A stretch of 64,000 nt of DNA, taken from the NCBI GenBank assembly GCA_002633025.1, contig NMRB01000179.1, positions 389,787 through 453,786 of the forward strand, in the 5' to 3' direction. Origin of the DNA: Notospermus geniculatus. Lineage: Eukaryota > Nemertea > Pilidiophora > Heteronemertea > Lineidae. Positions 21,801 to 30,612 of this stretch are shown here, in pieces; positions within the stretch are counted from its first letter, which is position 1; every line of letters begins with the position of its first letter. Made by a program: the position numbers and the translations under genes. The notes under the pieces are model-generated. The model was not told the origin of the DNA, did not search any database, and saw only the letters and a list, made by a program, of their open reading frames with translations.

Positions 21801-23557
21801 CCCTGCAAATATGCAAATCTTTTCAATGACAGCATCCATGAATACAATTTGTGGGGGGAGGAAATGGAATCGGTAACCATGGTATTGGGAATAAACAGTT
21901 CGTCCAATGAATCCATACGGGCCACCTGGTAATAGCGAAATGGAGTGCATTAACATCGGGTGCAAAAACAAGAATGTTTGACCGGCCACAATTATTGACG
22001 TATTAAACCATCACTTTATCAATTTGGTCATGAATCGATCAGAATTTCACATCTAAGCCAATATTATATGCTTTGCTCGTGGCTGGCTGTATAAAATTGA
22101 TATTTGGCATATGTAGATAGCCGAGAGGGACGGCAGGAACTGTGTACCAGTTTTGTCAATCCTACAACCCATCATGAATTGATCATAGGAAACAGGTGCT
22201 CACAGTTTTAATCAAATGATTTCATGAAAATCGAGAGCAGCCAGGTTTGCTTTGATTCTATTTCCTCTCAGACAATTCCAAGACTTTCTAAAGGCACTTC
22301 TCCAACAGTAGTTTCTTTGCGCAAGTTGGCTCTCTATGGGTGTTTGGCCGTAGAAAGCTATGGGTAATCTTGTGACACTGGTCAAGGCATAAACCATAAA
22401 GCAATTCCAAGACTTTCTAAAGGCGCTCCTCCACAGTGAGTTCTTTGGGCAAGTTGGCTCTCTATGGGGATTTGGCCATAGAAAGCCATGGGTAATCATT
22501 TGTGCCACTAGTAAACTCGCACGAAAAATTCTCAAGAGGAGGACACTGCACGATTTGAAAACAACATACCTTCTGAACTGAAACCAGCTTTGGATAGACG
22601 TTCAGTATATTTTGCATAGAAGTTGGCAGTGTGATGGTCTTGCTCAGTCCCCTGTACCGACCGTCCACTTGGATGACCCCTGACGTTATGCTCCAGTATC
22701 TTGCCAGAAGAAAAATTCTGCAGCGGGACATTCTTGGCGATGGTGCCGGCATCCTCGGATAGACCATACATACTCAACAGTTCATTCATTGTACTTTCTG
22801 CATAGTCTTTCAAATCGGCTGCCTCGCCAGAGTTCTTGCCCGTACTGGTCAAAAGATGGCGCTCTTTTTTCAAATTCACTGGAGCTTCTGCACGTTTTTC
22901 ACTTTCTTGCACAGGCGGAAAGTTCTGTGAGACTTTCGACTGACTTTTAGGAATAGACAAATCAATAGCCCCTACGTCATCAACATCTTGTTTATCGTAG
23001 TCAAATCTTGAATCGTACCCATCACTAGCATTCTCATCGACGGAGGGATCTTGGTCCTGTTCAACGTCAGAATCATCCCTGTCATAGTACCCATCATCAT
23101 CATCATCGTCATCGTCATCATCAGTACCACCAACTGGAAAGCTTCCACTCCCGTCCGAACCATCGCCCAACTCGCTGGCATTCTCATCAACTTTATTACT
23201 GTTTTCATCCAAATCACCCGCGTAGGCAGCGAAATCGACATCCCGATTATTCACCTCAAACTCCTCCAATTCGTCCTTCTGGTACGTCTCCTCCTTATAC
23301 GATTTCAAACATCTCGGCGCCGCAGCCTTTCGCCGATTTTTCCGCGGTGAATCTTGTGCTGGAGTCCCGACAAGCGGCGAGTGCGTAGAAAGATCTTGAA
23401 CTGTTACAGGACTCCCAGAATAAGAGGAGTGAGGTGTATCTTGGCTGCCATATTTGTTGCCGTTGGAATTCGGCGATGCCGAATCTTCGCCCACCTCGCT
23501 GACATCAGTCTTTAATTTGGCACATATTTCATTGAGCAAGCCAATCTTGGCGGCCAT
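7446..23557 (-). CDS. CASZ1: Castor zinc-finger transcription factor, ten coding exons
   Basis: Castor/CASZ1 is a nuclear DNA-binding regulator of neural and heart cell fate, known from fly and vertebrates. Coding exons in transcript order: 22570-23557, 15182-15328, 14803-14941, 13925-14177, 12929-13145, 12675-12812, 10918-11773, 10587-10709, 10290-10407 and 7446-9887. All junctions are GT-AG and every phase matches. The total is 5,421 nt, divisible by three, giving 1,806 residues, or 1,789 after removing a 51-nt assembly artefact at 8640-8690. Twelve fingers of the castor type (CxxxxC..HxHC..C..HxxxxH) are visible: four near residues 425-650, two at about 915-1015, two at about 1065-1160, four at the C-terminus. 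The vertebrate long form is usually given 11. An AT-hook ([10 protein letters not shown]) lies at about 1044-1053. VKLEP and IKEEP match the SUMO consensus. The order and linkers (for example FRATEDCG) track vertebrate CASZ1, so orthology is near certain. Confidence 0.95.
8640..8740. other. Unmerged contig overlap (assembly artefact) in castor
   Basis: Bases 8640-8689 and 8691-8740 are identical 50-mers separated by a single N at 8690. This is the mark of two contig ends joined without collapsing the overlap. The false insertion is 51 nt, so the frame survives, but it repeats [16 protein letters not shown] in the protein with one unknown residue. Confidence 0.95.
9985..10178. mobile_element. 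MITE family A, copy 3 (castor intron 9)
   Basis: Starts TGTGAGGCAGGGTATAGAG and ends TTCTAGACCGCCACACA, with the shared TGAATGATCAACAAGGGCTG core. It lies in the 402-bp intron between castor exons 9 and 10 and makes up about half of it. Confidence 0.85.
10290..10407 (-). CDS. CASZ1: Castor coding exon 9 (short, easily missed)
   Basis: 118 nt between acceptor TTGTTTCAG and donor GTAAGT. In the phase forced by exon 8 it reads [14 protein letters not shown], then [21 protein letters not shown]. Its first residues give HARRLH, the H-x4-H ending of finger 5. Its last residues form the first half of finger 6, finished by PECSQVF in exon 10. It ends exactly in phase 0, as exon 10 requires. No long ORF marks it, so gene finders may skip it. 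Confidence 0.93.
10587..10709 (-). CDS. CASZ1: Castor coding exon 8 (finger 5)
   Basis: Acceptor ATTTGACAG, donor GTGGGT. Encodes [22 protein letters not shown] and [17 protein letters not shown]. The final His of finger 5 is supplied by the next exon. Phase 2 in and out (123 nt). Confidence 0.94.
10918..11773 (-). CDS. CASZ1: Castor coding exon 7 (finger 4 end, long linker)
   Basis: Acceptor TTTTCAG; the first codons, [22 protein letters not shown], finish finger 4. A 240-residue low-complexity linker follows, rich in Ser, Pro and Gln. It holds IKEEP and VKRE (SUMO-consensus type). It ends ESWKKYMIR, matching EPWKVYLRRF just before vertebrate finger 5. Donor GTAAAT, phase 2. The reading frame is open from the acceptor through the whole exon. 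Confidence 0.93.
12465..12555. repeat. Fragment of the GGCGCCT-family element
   Basis: CTCTATGGGCAATTCAGTTG is mirrored by GTGAATTGCCCATTTAGA, followed by GAGGAAACTCTCA as in the 2539-2711 element. Lies in castor intron 6. Confidence 0.5.
12675..12812 (-). CDS. CASZ1: Castor coding exon 6 (finger 3 end, half of finger 4)
   Basis: Acceptor CATTTCAG, donor [27 protein letters not shown] completes finger 3; [21 protein letters not shown] starts finger 4. Both strings align directly to vertebrate CASZ1. Phase 1 in and out (138 nt). Confidence 0.96.
12929..13145 (-). CDS. CASZ1: Castor coding exon 5 (finger 2 end, finger 3)
   Basis: Acceptor GCTTTCAG and donor [26 protein letters not shown] completes finger 2. 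[12 protein letters not shown] and [21 protein letters not shown] give finger 3 up to the splice. Phase 1 out. Confidence 0.96.
13318..13537. mobile_element. Inverted-repeat element 'GCGATATCGCC', intact copy
   Basis: ACCAGGTGATATCGCAAGCG at the left mirrors GCGATATCGCCTGGTGTGCT at the right. The interior (GGAATCCTCTCGCTTGCGATG) matches 46741-47071. Lies in castor intron 4. Confidence 0.8.
13740..13905. repeat. 'TGTCCTTAATAGAGAGGT' element, copy 1
   Basis: Palindromic element with ends of the form GGACACCTxTxTATTAAGGAC. Other copies are at 20239-20590 (interrupted), 27438-27615 and 29143-29312. Lies in castor intron 4. Confidence 0.75.
13925..14177 (-). CDS. CASZ1: Castor coding exon 4 (finger 1, half of finger 2)
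   Basis: Acceptor CATCACAG and donor GTGAGT. Encodes finger 1 (DCKGTHC..HYHCMDC..HFKWH) and the first half of finger 2 ([17 protein letters not shown]). [13 protein letters not shown] is almost identical to vertebrate CASZ1. Ends in phase 0. Confidence 0.96.
14540..14605. repeat. Direct repeat of 'CTACATCACTGCGTGTGGGG'
   Basis: The 20-mer CTACATCACTGCGTGTGGGG plus AGTAAG occurs twice back to back in castor intron 3. It resembles the arms of the hairpin at 39400-39505. Confidence 0.7.
14803..14941 (-). CDS. CASZ1: Castor coding exon 3
   Basis: Acceptor TTTTCCTAG, phase 1 in; donor GTAAAA at 14802, phase 2 out. Ends [11 protein letters not shown], which joins exon 4 as [11 protein letters not shown]. 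Vertebrate CASZ1 has YIARFSG at the same place, just before finger 1. The 5' end of this exon, with its acceptor, is duplicated 97 bp away in the intron. Confidence 0.9.
14927..15102. repeat. 97-bp tandem duplication across castor exon 3 acceptor
   Basis: 14927-15002 and 15024-15102 match at about 80 percent or better by eye. The first holds the true exon 3 start and its acceptor. The second holds the same acceptor shape (CATAG before GCAATGGCCAGTTCG) and a decayed copy of the exon start, inside intron 2. Confidence 0.85.
15182..15328 (-). CDS. CASZ1: Castor coding exon 2
   Basis: Acceptor CCACAG before 15328 and donor GTGAGC at 15181. Enters and leaves in phase 1 (147 nt). Encodes a Ser/Thr/Pro-rich linker, [27 protein letters not shown], with no recognised domain. 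Support comes from clean splice sites and matched phases on both sides. Confidence 0.85.
15930..16191. mobile_element. MITE family B, copy 1
   Basis: TTAAAGCTAGGAATCCAC at the left mirrors GTGGATTCCTGGCTTTAA at the right. Internal GCGTTGCGACTTGCTTTGCA arms pair. Related copies are at 41169-41377 and 54851-55110. Lies in castor intron 1. Confidence 0.85.
16748..16975. mobile_element. Inverted-repeat element rich in TGACGTCA sites
   Basis: AGAGCTTGTGCAG at the left mirrors CTGCACAAGCTCT at the right. The body carries several CRE-type TGACGTCA or GACGTCAA words. Lies in castor intron 1. Confidence 0.7.
17000..20200. other. Repeat-poor core of castor intron 1
   Basis: Unlike the rest of the window, this stretch shows almost no inverted-repeat elements and no believable exon on either strand. 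It is rich in homeodomain/POU-type words, such as ATGCTAATATGCATA near 17627, TTTAATTATGAG near 17895, AATTAATTAAG near 18035 and AAATTAATTAG near 18522. It could be regulatory; no conservation can be checked here. Confidence 0.4.
20239..20590. mobile_element. 'TGTCCTTAATAGAG' element interrupted by a second element
   Basis: The outer halves (20239-20273, 20513-20590) belong to the repeat family seen at 13740. Between them 20274-20512 is a separate element with TAGACGATATCACTCCAAA ends. Confidence 0.8.
20274..20512. mobile_element. Nested element, TAGACGATATCACTCC ends
   Basis: About 30-bp terminal inverted repeats starting TAGACGATATCACTCCAAA, then inner arms CCAGCGTCATGA / TCATGACGCTGG. 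Contains several GACGTCATG words. TA target duplication is possible. Confidence 0.8.
20930..21380. repeat. Cluster of 'GGGCCCATATTCATAAAACT' hairpins
   Basis: AAGTGTGACACTTATC and its complement occur at 20950-21002 and again near 21300-21345. The GGGCCCATATTCATAAAACT end occurs near 21111 and 21278. These look like two or three damaged copies of one hairpin family. Lies in castor intron 1. Confidence 0.65.
22275..22505. repeat. About 125-bp tandem duplication beside castor exon 1
   Basis: CAATTCCAAGACTTTCTAAA starts at about 22274 and again at about 22400. Both continue with CAAGTTGGCTCTCTATGGG and a GAAAGC.ATGGGTAATC block. It ends within 70 bp of the exon 1 donor. Confidence 0.75.
22570..23557 (-). 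CDS. CASZ1: Castor coding exon 1 (N-terminus)
   Basis: Start codon at 23555-23557, reading [22 protein letters not shown] matches the conserved N-terminal motif of vertebrate CASZ1, and an in-frame TAG at 23591-23593 closes the frame 36 nt upstream, so the start is secure. The exon encodes 329 residues of mostly disordered, acidic chain, with a run of Asp residues (plus strand 23090-23125). It also has AIDLSIPKS, which resembles a CtBP-binding motif. Residues about 248-267 ([18 protein letters not shown]) match the second conserved N-terminal block of CASZ1, and [12 protein letters not shown] matches its SKYEEYIRKLKAG repeat. The donor GTATGT at 22569 leaves phase 1. Exon 1 is separated from the rest by a 7.2-kb intron. 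Confidence 0.93.
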
Positions 23558-23639
23558 CTTGTTCGCAGAGTTGCGGCAGCGGCACCTAGTCTAGGAATAA
23601 GTCGTCTCTTGTTCTGTCTAGACATTCATAGTTTGTATT
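23558..23639 (-). other. CASZ1: Castor 5' UTR exon part with a tiny uORF
   Basis: An acceptor (CTTTCCAG) ends at 23640, so at least one upstream non-coding exon exists; I did not locate it. The leader contains an upstream ATG at 23627-23629 reading ATG AAT GTC TAG, which ends before the main start. Such a minimal uORF could lower translation. Confidence 0.7.
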
Positions 23640-23915
23640 CTGGAAAGAAATAAACAAGAGAACAATTAGCGAAGGCTCTTCTTGGAGTGAATTCCCACGA
23701 AACAAGCACTTGAAATAATTCTGAAACAAAACAAATTGAGAAGATTATTTGTGTCTTAGAACGCGAGTGAAATCTGTACAAGAAACATCCAGGCTGCAAA
23801 AAGCACCACTGTTTTTGTCAGGCACCTAAAAACCTCCTTGCTTGCTATTACATGTATTCGGGGAGTGTTACCGATCACTTCTGTGGAACCTGGCACTAAA
23901 GAAACATTCATTTTC

Positions 23916-24118
23916 AAAGGGGCTGTTCATTTTCGTCACTTGAGGAATCTGAGTTGTGATCCTTGGGAAAACGGGAAAAGCTACGCACTTGCAAATTGCA
24001 GGGATTATTTGTTGTGCTGTACAGAATAATCACTGCAATTTGCAGCTTCATAGCTTTCTCCATTTTCTCAAGGATCACAACTCAGATTCCTCAATTGACG
24101 AAAACGAACAACCCCTTT
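23916..24118. repeat. Inverted repeat upstream of castor
   Basis: AAAGGGGCTGTTCATTTTCG at the left mirrors CGAAAACGAACAACCCCTTT at the right. GAGGAATCTGAGTTGTGATCC also pairs with its complement. It lies about 280 bp upstream of the castor 5' UTR acceptor. Confidence 0.8.
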
Positions 24119-25300
24119 CCGAACATCCCCTAAATGGTGCTGGCCCTACCCGCACACCCAGCAGTGAAAAATCGTCGTCTGTAGCTAAGAAAGGTGTGTC
24201 TCCACCCATGGCATTCAAGAGTCTGAGCCATTATCTGACAAAGATAGCGATCGAGAGAAGGCTGGCAGAACAGTGATGACGATGATGAATGCAGCATCCC
24301 CACAAAATGACAATAAAAGAGTGATTAGCTCTAAATTGAATGAGGATATGCGCTAAGTGATTATCACTTAACTCGTTAAACCTTAGCCCCGGTGTAGGCT
24401 ATATCACGATCGGTGGGGGAAAAAAATGGTGTACTGGTATTTGTATTTGTATTAGATTTTAGGTTGGCCCTGGTAAGTATGGAAGAAGCCATCTCAAGCT
24501 GCTCATATTCCATATTTAATATCAGAGTGCTGCAGTATGCAACAACACTGGATAGGAACGAGACACTAATGGAGTCAGGGATTCAATACCCACTTTGACC
24601 CATATGTCGTGAACTGGACTGATTTTCAATGGCTAGAGTCCTCCCCCCTCCAAATTTCACCAAATACTACCATCTATGCAAAGTTTGAACAGGTAGGCCT
24701 ATCATTCGTGAACTGAAAAAGACAGGCAAGGTAGGAATAATCGGGGATATGTCAAATTGAACACTTACCACTCGGCCTACAACCACTTTCTGCCAGAAAA
24801 TCGTGCACACTTGCAACTCAGACAATCTGGCATAAAACCGAGATAGGCTTAACTGCCTTGCAAATAATAATAGAAAGATATGATATTCACAAATAGGTGT
24901 ATATAAATAAACAGCTTCTGCCAACCAAATACAACATTTTGAAAGTGTGTATACCTGGTGTGCACACACATGAACTGATACAGAAGAATTCCGACTTTTA
25001 TATGAAATTACATACTGTATAATATGCATTAACAGCCGTTTTACGGAGGGCACACATTAGAATCTGGAGGTTAGATTACAAAATACACTTTCACACCTAA
25101 TGTTTCTTTTAGATTATTTCCCCGACCTAGGTAGAGCTGGAATCTGTACTTGCATGTATGGTAAAGCCAAGTTAAAATAGCTTGAATTTCCTACAGATTG
25201 AGGGTTGTAACGCTTGGCTCAGTGGTTTAAATGCATCAAGCATTGAGTTCTGCAGGAGGAAACAGGAGGACCCAGAGAAAACCAGTGCTTTTGTTATAAC
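24119..25300. other. Castor upstream flank, no firm gene
   Basis: A + strand frame through 24276 ends with SSVAKKGVSPPMAFKSLSHYLTKIAIERRLAEQ and looks protein-like. It starts inside the inverted repeat and I recognise no family, so I do not call it a gene. At 25205 a TGGCTCAGTGG word resembles a tRNA A box, possibly a SINE relic. Confidence 0.35.
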
Positions 25301-25306
25301 TACCAG

Positions 25307-25441
25307 GGCCCAGTTTCACAAAGAAACTTAAGTCTAAAGTTGGACTTAAGTCATCATGTGACCAGGGTTTCAGCAAATCAGATGACTTCATTTCAGACTT
25401 ACGTTTTTTCTTAGACTTAAGATTCTTTGTGAAACTGGGCC
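25307..25441. mobile_element. Hairpin element 'GGGCCCAGTTTCACAAAG'
   Basis: GGGCCCAGTTTCACAAAGAA at the left mirrors TTCTTTGTGAAACTGGGCCC at the right. The inner ACTTAAGTC arms also pair. Confidence 0.85.
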
Positions 25442-25489
25442 CAGGAGCTTGCAGAGGAAGCCTTTGATTTCAAAGGTAGTCTTCCCTCA

Positions 25490-25795
25490 TCCTCCCACAG
25501 CAGGGCTTTGGTCTCGCTCCTCTTCATACACTCGCACACATGCGTGAGTGGATGAAGAGGAGCGAGGTAAAAACCCTTGCTGTGGGAGGATGTCTTCCCT
25601 AAGATTGTTCATTTCTGGAGGTTCCGGTTTCCTCCTGCTGAATTCCCTAATGATGCTCCATTCTCCAGATGTCGAATACAGGAATTGACACGCATCCTCC
25701 CATAGCAGGGTTTTGGTCTCGCTCCTCTCCCTGGATGAAGAGGAGCAAGGTAAAAAACCCCTGCTGTGGGAGGATGGAAGAGACGATGCCCTCCC
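25490..25795. repeat. Two tandem hairpins 'GCTCCTCTTCATCC'
   Basis: Each unit has CATCCTCCCA.AGCAGGG..TTTGGTCTCGCTCCTCT paired with AGAGGAGC.AGGTAAAAA.CCCTGCTGTGGGAGGAT. A reverse-oriented relative lies at 34070-34170. Confidence 0.75.
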
Positions 25796-25799
25796 ACAC

Positions 25800-27400
25800 T
25801 GCGTCATCTTTGCGACACCAAGATCCCCGAGTCTGTCAAGAATGTATTTATCTGAGGGTTAACGTATGCAACAATATAAATAGCCTTGTTACTGGAAATA
25901 TAAATACCGCTCAAATAAAACAGGCCTGGAATTCATATTTTCACCCGGAAATCTTGGATAGATTTAGATGAAAAGAAAATAATTTTAGTAAGAAAAAGTA
26001 CGCCCTGATGTAAATGCTCTTATAATTAGCATAATTAACCTTGTTATAAGATTTCGTGCTAAACTATTTTGAACATGACGGGCAATTTTCTCTGTTGTTT
26101 CAGGCCAGGCAAAGTTTTCCCAGATAGAATCATTTTCTGCTTCCATGGACGAAAATGTTTTGGATTTCATAGCAATAAGGAACCCGCAAACCTCATCTAC
26201 TGCCATGTGGCACTGTGACCTGCTTATCGCCTAGTGCTGCACAGCATAAAGGACGTCGTGATGTGACGTCACTGATGTCACGTCATTGCATTGTTGTGCA
26301 ACACTTAAAGCATCTTTGCTCGCAGCTCCAGCCTCCAGAAGATGAGGTTACTGGCCTGTTACATCTGAGATAAGAGTTCTCAGTGCTCAGATCTCTGGGG
26401 AGGTGACATAGGAGTGAGAACCTTTGATAACCTTAGGATCAGCAATTAGTCAGTGGTTGGATTCAACGAAATTTGCCGACAGGCCCTCCTCACTACACAG
26501 GGGCTCGAGGCATGCATTGCAGGGGTGGTGGGTGTGTTTTAGAGGTCCATGGAGCACCTACCCCCTAATAACACACCACGGAGTAATGCGCTGGTCTCGT
26601 AACATAATATACCTCGGCACTGCTGTTTCCATTGCCCTCTCTGATAGCCTTCATATGTTTATGTATCAAAGAAGAGTGGAAAAATGGAAAGACACAATAG
26701 GGCCTACTCAAAATGGATAAAGTGAAATTGCAAATCGGAGCATACTTAACAATTCATGAAGACTATCAACGTGATCCCCTAATCAGAAGTCACTGAGATA
26801 ACATCGCAACACTAACGTTTCTGATATGTCTGAGCACAGCCGAGATATATAACAAAATAGGCCACATTCCACAAAAATCTGACCTTTTTATCAACCAGAA
26901 TTAGAAAACTGCTTGTTTACTGCCAAAACTGATTTGTCTAAAGTTCACTACATGAAAGTTCGAGGTTTCTAATATATATGCTGACCCAGATATGCTAAAT
27001 GTAATCACCCGAGATTTCAATTGTTCCCAAAGTTTTATTAACAGGATGGTATAATTTGTATATTATGTGTGGTTTTCGGTGAGCTTTTTCAGGATTGACG
27101 GAAACTTTCCTGTCCTAATTCCCATACACATTGAATGATTCACAAAATTTGTTTTATGCATTCTTGAATCAGCACAAACTAAATTTCCTGTTTCCCAATG
27201 ATTTTGAGCAATTTCCGGTGTGATTTTTGTCGAAACTATAAGTCTTGCGTTTGTTCCCATATTTAGTCCTGAGAAATCTGTATACGTGATGAACACAGAA
27301 TACTGGGGAACCTGAGATGTTCACACCAAAACTGGAATACACCGGAATCCAGTTTTTGGTGTGAACGTGCCTAATACAGGACACCTTTGGGAACAACAGG
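25800..27400. other. No gene recognised
   Basis: Only short unconvincing ORFs. A small palindromic zone near 26245-26290 holds GATGTGACGTCAC and GATGTCACGTCATT words. Confidence 0.4.
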
Positions 27401-27437
27401 TGCTGTCCCTAACAACTGACAGGTATTCTGATATAGA

Positions 27438-27615
27438 GTGGAACCTCTCTATTAAGGACACCTTCGGGACTGACAGATGGTGTCCTTAATTGAGAGGTGT
27501 CCTGATACAGAGGTCAGAATAATAGAAATGACTGGTTTTGGACTGGACTTTGGTGTCCTTAATAGAGAGGTGTCCTCCTTGCAGAGGTGTCCGCTAAGAG
27601 AGGTTCCACTGTACG
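27438..27615. repeat. 'TGTCCTTAATAGAG' element, copy 3
   Basis: GTGGAACCTCTCTATTAAGG at the left mirrors the GAGAGGTTCCAC end at about 27610. GAGGTGTCCTGATACAGAGG is inside. Confidence 0.8.
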
Positions 27616-27619
27616 GAGG

Positions 27620-29140
27620 TCAAAATGAGTAGATCAAGGTGTCCCCATGGCAGAGGTGTCCCTTAACTTATCTAGAATTTAGGGACACGGAAAAGAGGGG
27701 ACACTGCATGGTGGTGCCGTCAATGCCAAAGATTCTCACAAGTGGAATTCCATAAAAAAATCTTAATCCTGATATTGGCAGAAATCGGAAATTTCACAAC
27801 TTTGATTTGAAGAAAAGAGGCCTTCCGTCCTGCAGCTATTTCTCAACAGGCCGACATTCCCTGACAGACAAGAAAAATGCCCTTTACTCGGCCTACTGTA
27901 CAGGAAATTGTGGCATTTGCCGAGTAACGAGTTGTTTTGATGGCACATTGTTCAAACGTATTCCACCATGGGAACTTGACGTGATACCTTGAGGTATTTC
28001 TCAAGAGTCTGAGGAAATGGGCTAATTTATGAGAATTTTGCCATGTTATTACTTGTGTTCTACAGGGGCCCGTACAGGGGCAGGAGTGCCACGGATACCA
28101 ACCTTCAGATACCACTGTATCGCATATCCTGTCCATTCCACACAGAAAAGTGCATATCGAAGACACTATCACTGAAATCTGACGATTTTAGCCAGGTCAT
28201 TCAGTTTTTTCAAGAATGTGCTTGACATGTCGGAAACGATTCTAGTGGGGTGAAATGCAACTGTTGGAATAGCTCAGAAATACAAGTTGTATCACGAAAA
28301 TACTTGAAATATATGAAAATATCCAAGGAATGTAAATTAATGGGAGAGGCATTTCAAAAGAATGTCACGTTTTGCAACATAATGGGGGTGTCAACATCTG
28401 ATAAAACAGCCCAAGACAGAAATTTGAGCGTGTTTACCATAAAAAGCCCACTGATTATACTAGAAACTAGATTAATGGGAAAGACTGAAAAATATTTTTT
28501 TCCACCCGATTTATGCATAGAACTACATGAACCAAAGTTTACAAAATGGGTAATTCATGCTGGTTTCCTGCGCCTGTGTTTTACAGATAATTTGACTCAG
28601 ACATGAAGTGACGAGGATAACCTATGAACAAACAGACAGTACATGTACTTTGATTTTTTCGAAAAAGAACTTTCTGAGAAATATTAGTCATTATATAAGA
28701 TATCTGGCCTAGCTTACTTACAAGGTAGAGGATGTGTAATGGCAAGTAGAGACATAGTATAGATGCTGAAAATCTGCATGATATAGTAGCAAATATCAAA
28801 ATATCTCACTAAAGTGAGTCCTGATAGTCATACTGCCCAGTCGAAATTCACTGGTACTGGAGGGGGTCTACACACTGACGGAATCCACCAACATTTCGTG
28901 GAATGATAAAATTCCAAAAGATTGTGTTAATTATGTTGGAAACCTGATGTAAAGCTATAAAGAGAGCAGCGTGCTGATTTATTGAGACTGAGATATTGGT
29001 TCAAAGTAACAGGAACAGCCAACGCTAGAGCTTTCAACATATTCTGAGGAATTCTCAGCAGCCTTGGCCCTATACACAGGTAGGACCTAAACACAATCAA
29101 GGCCTTGTACTGAAGCATTTTCAAGTGACTTCTGGAAAAA
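27620..29140. other. No gene recognised
   Basis: The longest frame, 28250-28606 on the + strand (118 codons), shows no family motif and no clear splice context. Confidence 0.4.
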
Positions 29141-29142
29141 CA

Positions 29143-29312
29143 GAGTGGAACCTCTCTTTGTGGACACCTTTGTCAGGAGGACACCTCTCTATTAAGGACA
29201 CCAAAGTTCAGTCCAAAATTGGGCATTTCTACTGTAATCAGGACACCTCTTAATTAAGGACAGCAGTTACCAGTCCTGAAGGTGTCCTTAATAGAGAGGT
29301 TCCACTGTACTG
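29143..29312. repeat. 'TGTCCTTAATAGAG' element, copy 4
   Basis: AGTGGAACCTCTCTTTGTGG at the left mirrors TAGAGAGGTTCCACT at the right, with TGTCCTTAAT arms inside. Confidence 0.8.
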
Positions 29313-29455
29313 CAATAGGAGCTGTTTACAAACCAAAAAGACGTAAATCGACAAAATTCTTCCTTTTGCCTCAAACTCAACAACAGAAACAGCATATCTG
29401 CCACAAAATCGTAACATAAAAAGTCTCCCATTTCAAGGTAGGGGTTCTCCGACAG

Positions 29456-29456
29456 N
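29456..29456. other. Single N
   Basis: An isolated ambiguous base. I see no duplicated flank here, unlike at 8690. Confidence 0.6.
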
Positions 29457-29499
29457 CAGCTGGTGTAGGAGGAAGCATAAAACCTTTACCTCTAAGGGG

Positions 29500-30000
29500 T
29501 TGTCACTTATGCTCTTTCAGATTATGCAATGACCTTGAGTGTTTGAGGTCAAGGTCAAGGTCAAATTCAAACTGAACTAGTAGGCCTATGGCCGTCTCAA
29601 GAACTGACAGAAGACCAGTGAGCATCATGGATCCAAGTGATATACCTCGATTATCCAGGATCCTTCTTTCATTTACACAATGACATTGGAGTTCATAGGT
29701 CAAGGTCACGGTTAAAATATAGCTGTAATATTGGAATAGTCAATAATGTCGACAGAGAACTTGCTAGTGACCTGAAACCAAGCACTGTTGCGGATAATCT
29801 TTCAATTTTTGCAATGACCATGAAGGTGGGATGTCAAGGTCAAGCTTAAACAGTCCCGATACAGAAACATGTTCATGATGATAACTACAGTCTAGAAGTC
29901 TACCTGGCACTATGGACCAACATACTAAGGTCGTCACTGAGGATGCTCCTCCTGATTATGCAATGACCTCCTGAAGGTCAGAGGTCACGGTCAATATAAA
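29500..30000. repeat. Degenerate tandem array with AGGTCA words
   Basis: Units of roughly 120-170 bp each contain a GCAATGAC or CAATGACC word followed by AGGTCAAGGTCA or AGGTCACGGT. The sharpest is AAGGTCAAGGTCAA at 29555-29570. AGGTCA is the nuclear-receptor half-site, but here it is part of a repeat. Confidence 0.65.
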
Positions 30001-30239
30001 ATAGCTCAGTTACCAGAACTGGTTGATATCTTCAACAATTAGCCAGCAGCTACATATCCCTGTTATACATTATACATGTTCCTGCATCTACAGTAAACAT
30101 CGGAAACCATTGACATCGCTCCGATGTCCCTCTCTTGTTGGGCATTGATTTGAACTAGTCAACCATTACCTCAATCTCTACCAAGAAAACACAATTTTTT
30201 GTCACAGTGTTTTCACGTGCTGTAATGATATCTTGAAGT

Positions 30240-30612
30240 TGACAGGAATGAACTTGACCCGAACGGTAAAAGAAGAAAGTTGAAAAGGACATGCAGGAGG
30301 AGGTTTTCAGAAACATGGCACACGATAACTAGTCACTTCACTTTCATTCCTGAGTTCACTTCCAGGCCGAGCAGTACAGGAAGGAAGTCAAAAAGAACAG
30401 CAAGAGCTTCCAGATATAAAGTACATATTGGTATCACCATCATTCTTGAGTTCACTTTCCAGCTCAAGTGGTAAAGGAAGTTGAAAAGGATAGAAACAAC
30501 TTCCAGAAAGTGGAACACTGCCTTAACCTTCCTTCTTGAGTTCAGTTCCAGGCTGAGCAGTACGCAACAGGAAGGAAGTTGAATAGGATAGAATAAGATA
30601 CAGAGGGCAGCC
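30240..30612. repeat. About 95-bp tandem array, 3-4 copies
   Basis: TTCTTGAGTTCA.TTCCAG.C and GGAAGGAAGTTGAAAAGGA recur three to four times with drift. Confidence 0.75.

Noticed and set aside
23956-24276. 106-codon + strand ORF upstream of castor
   Set aside because: Half of it is the right arm of an inverted repeat; the C-terminal third looks protein-like, but I know no family and see no upstream exon.
28250-28606. 118-codon + strand ORF
   Set aside because: No recognisable motif, AT-rich setting, no splice or promoter support.
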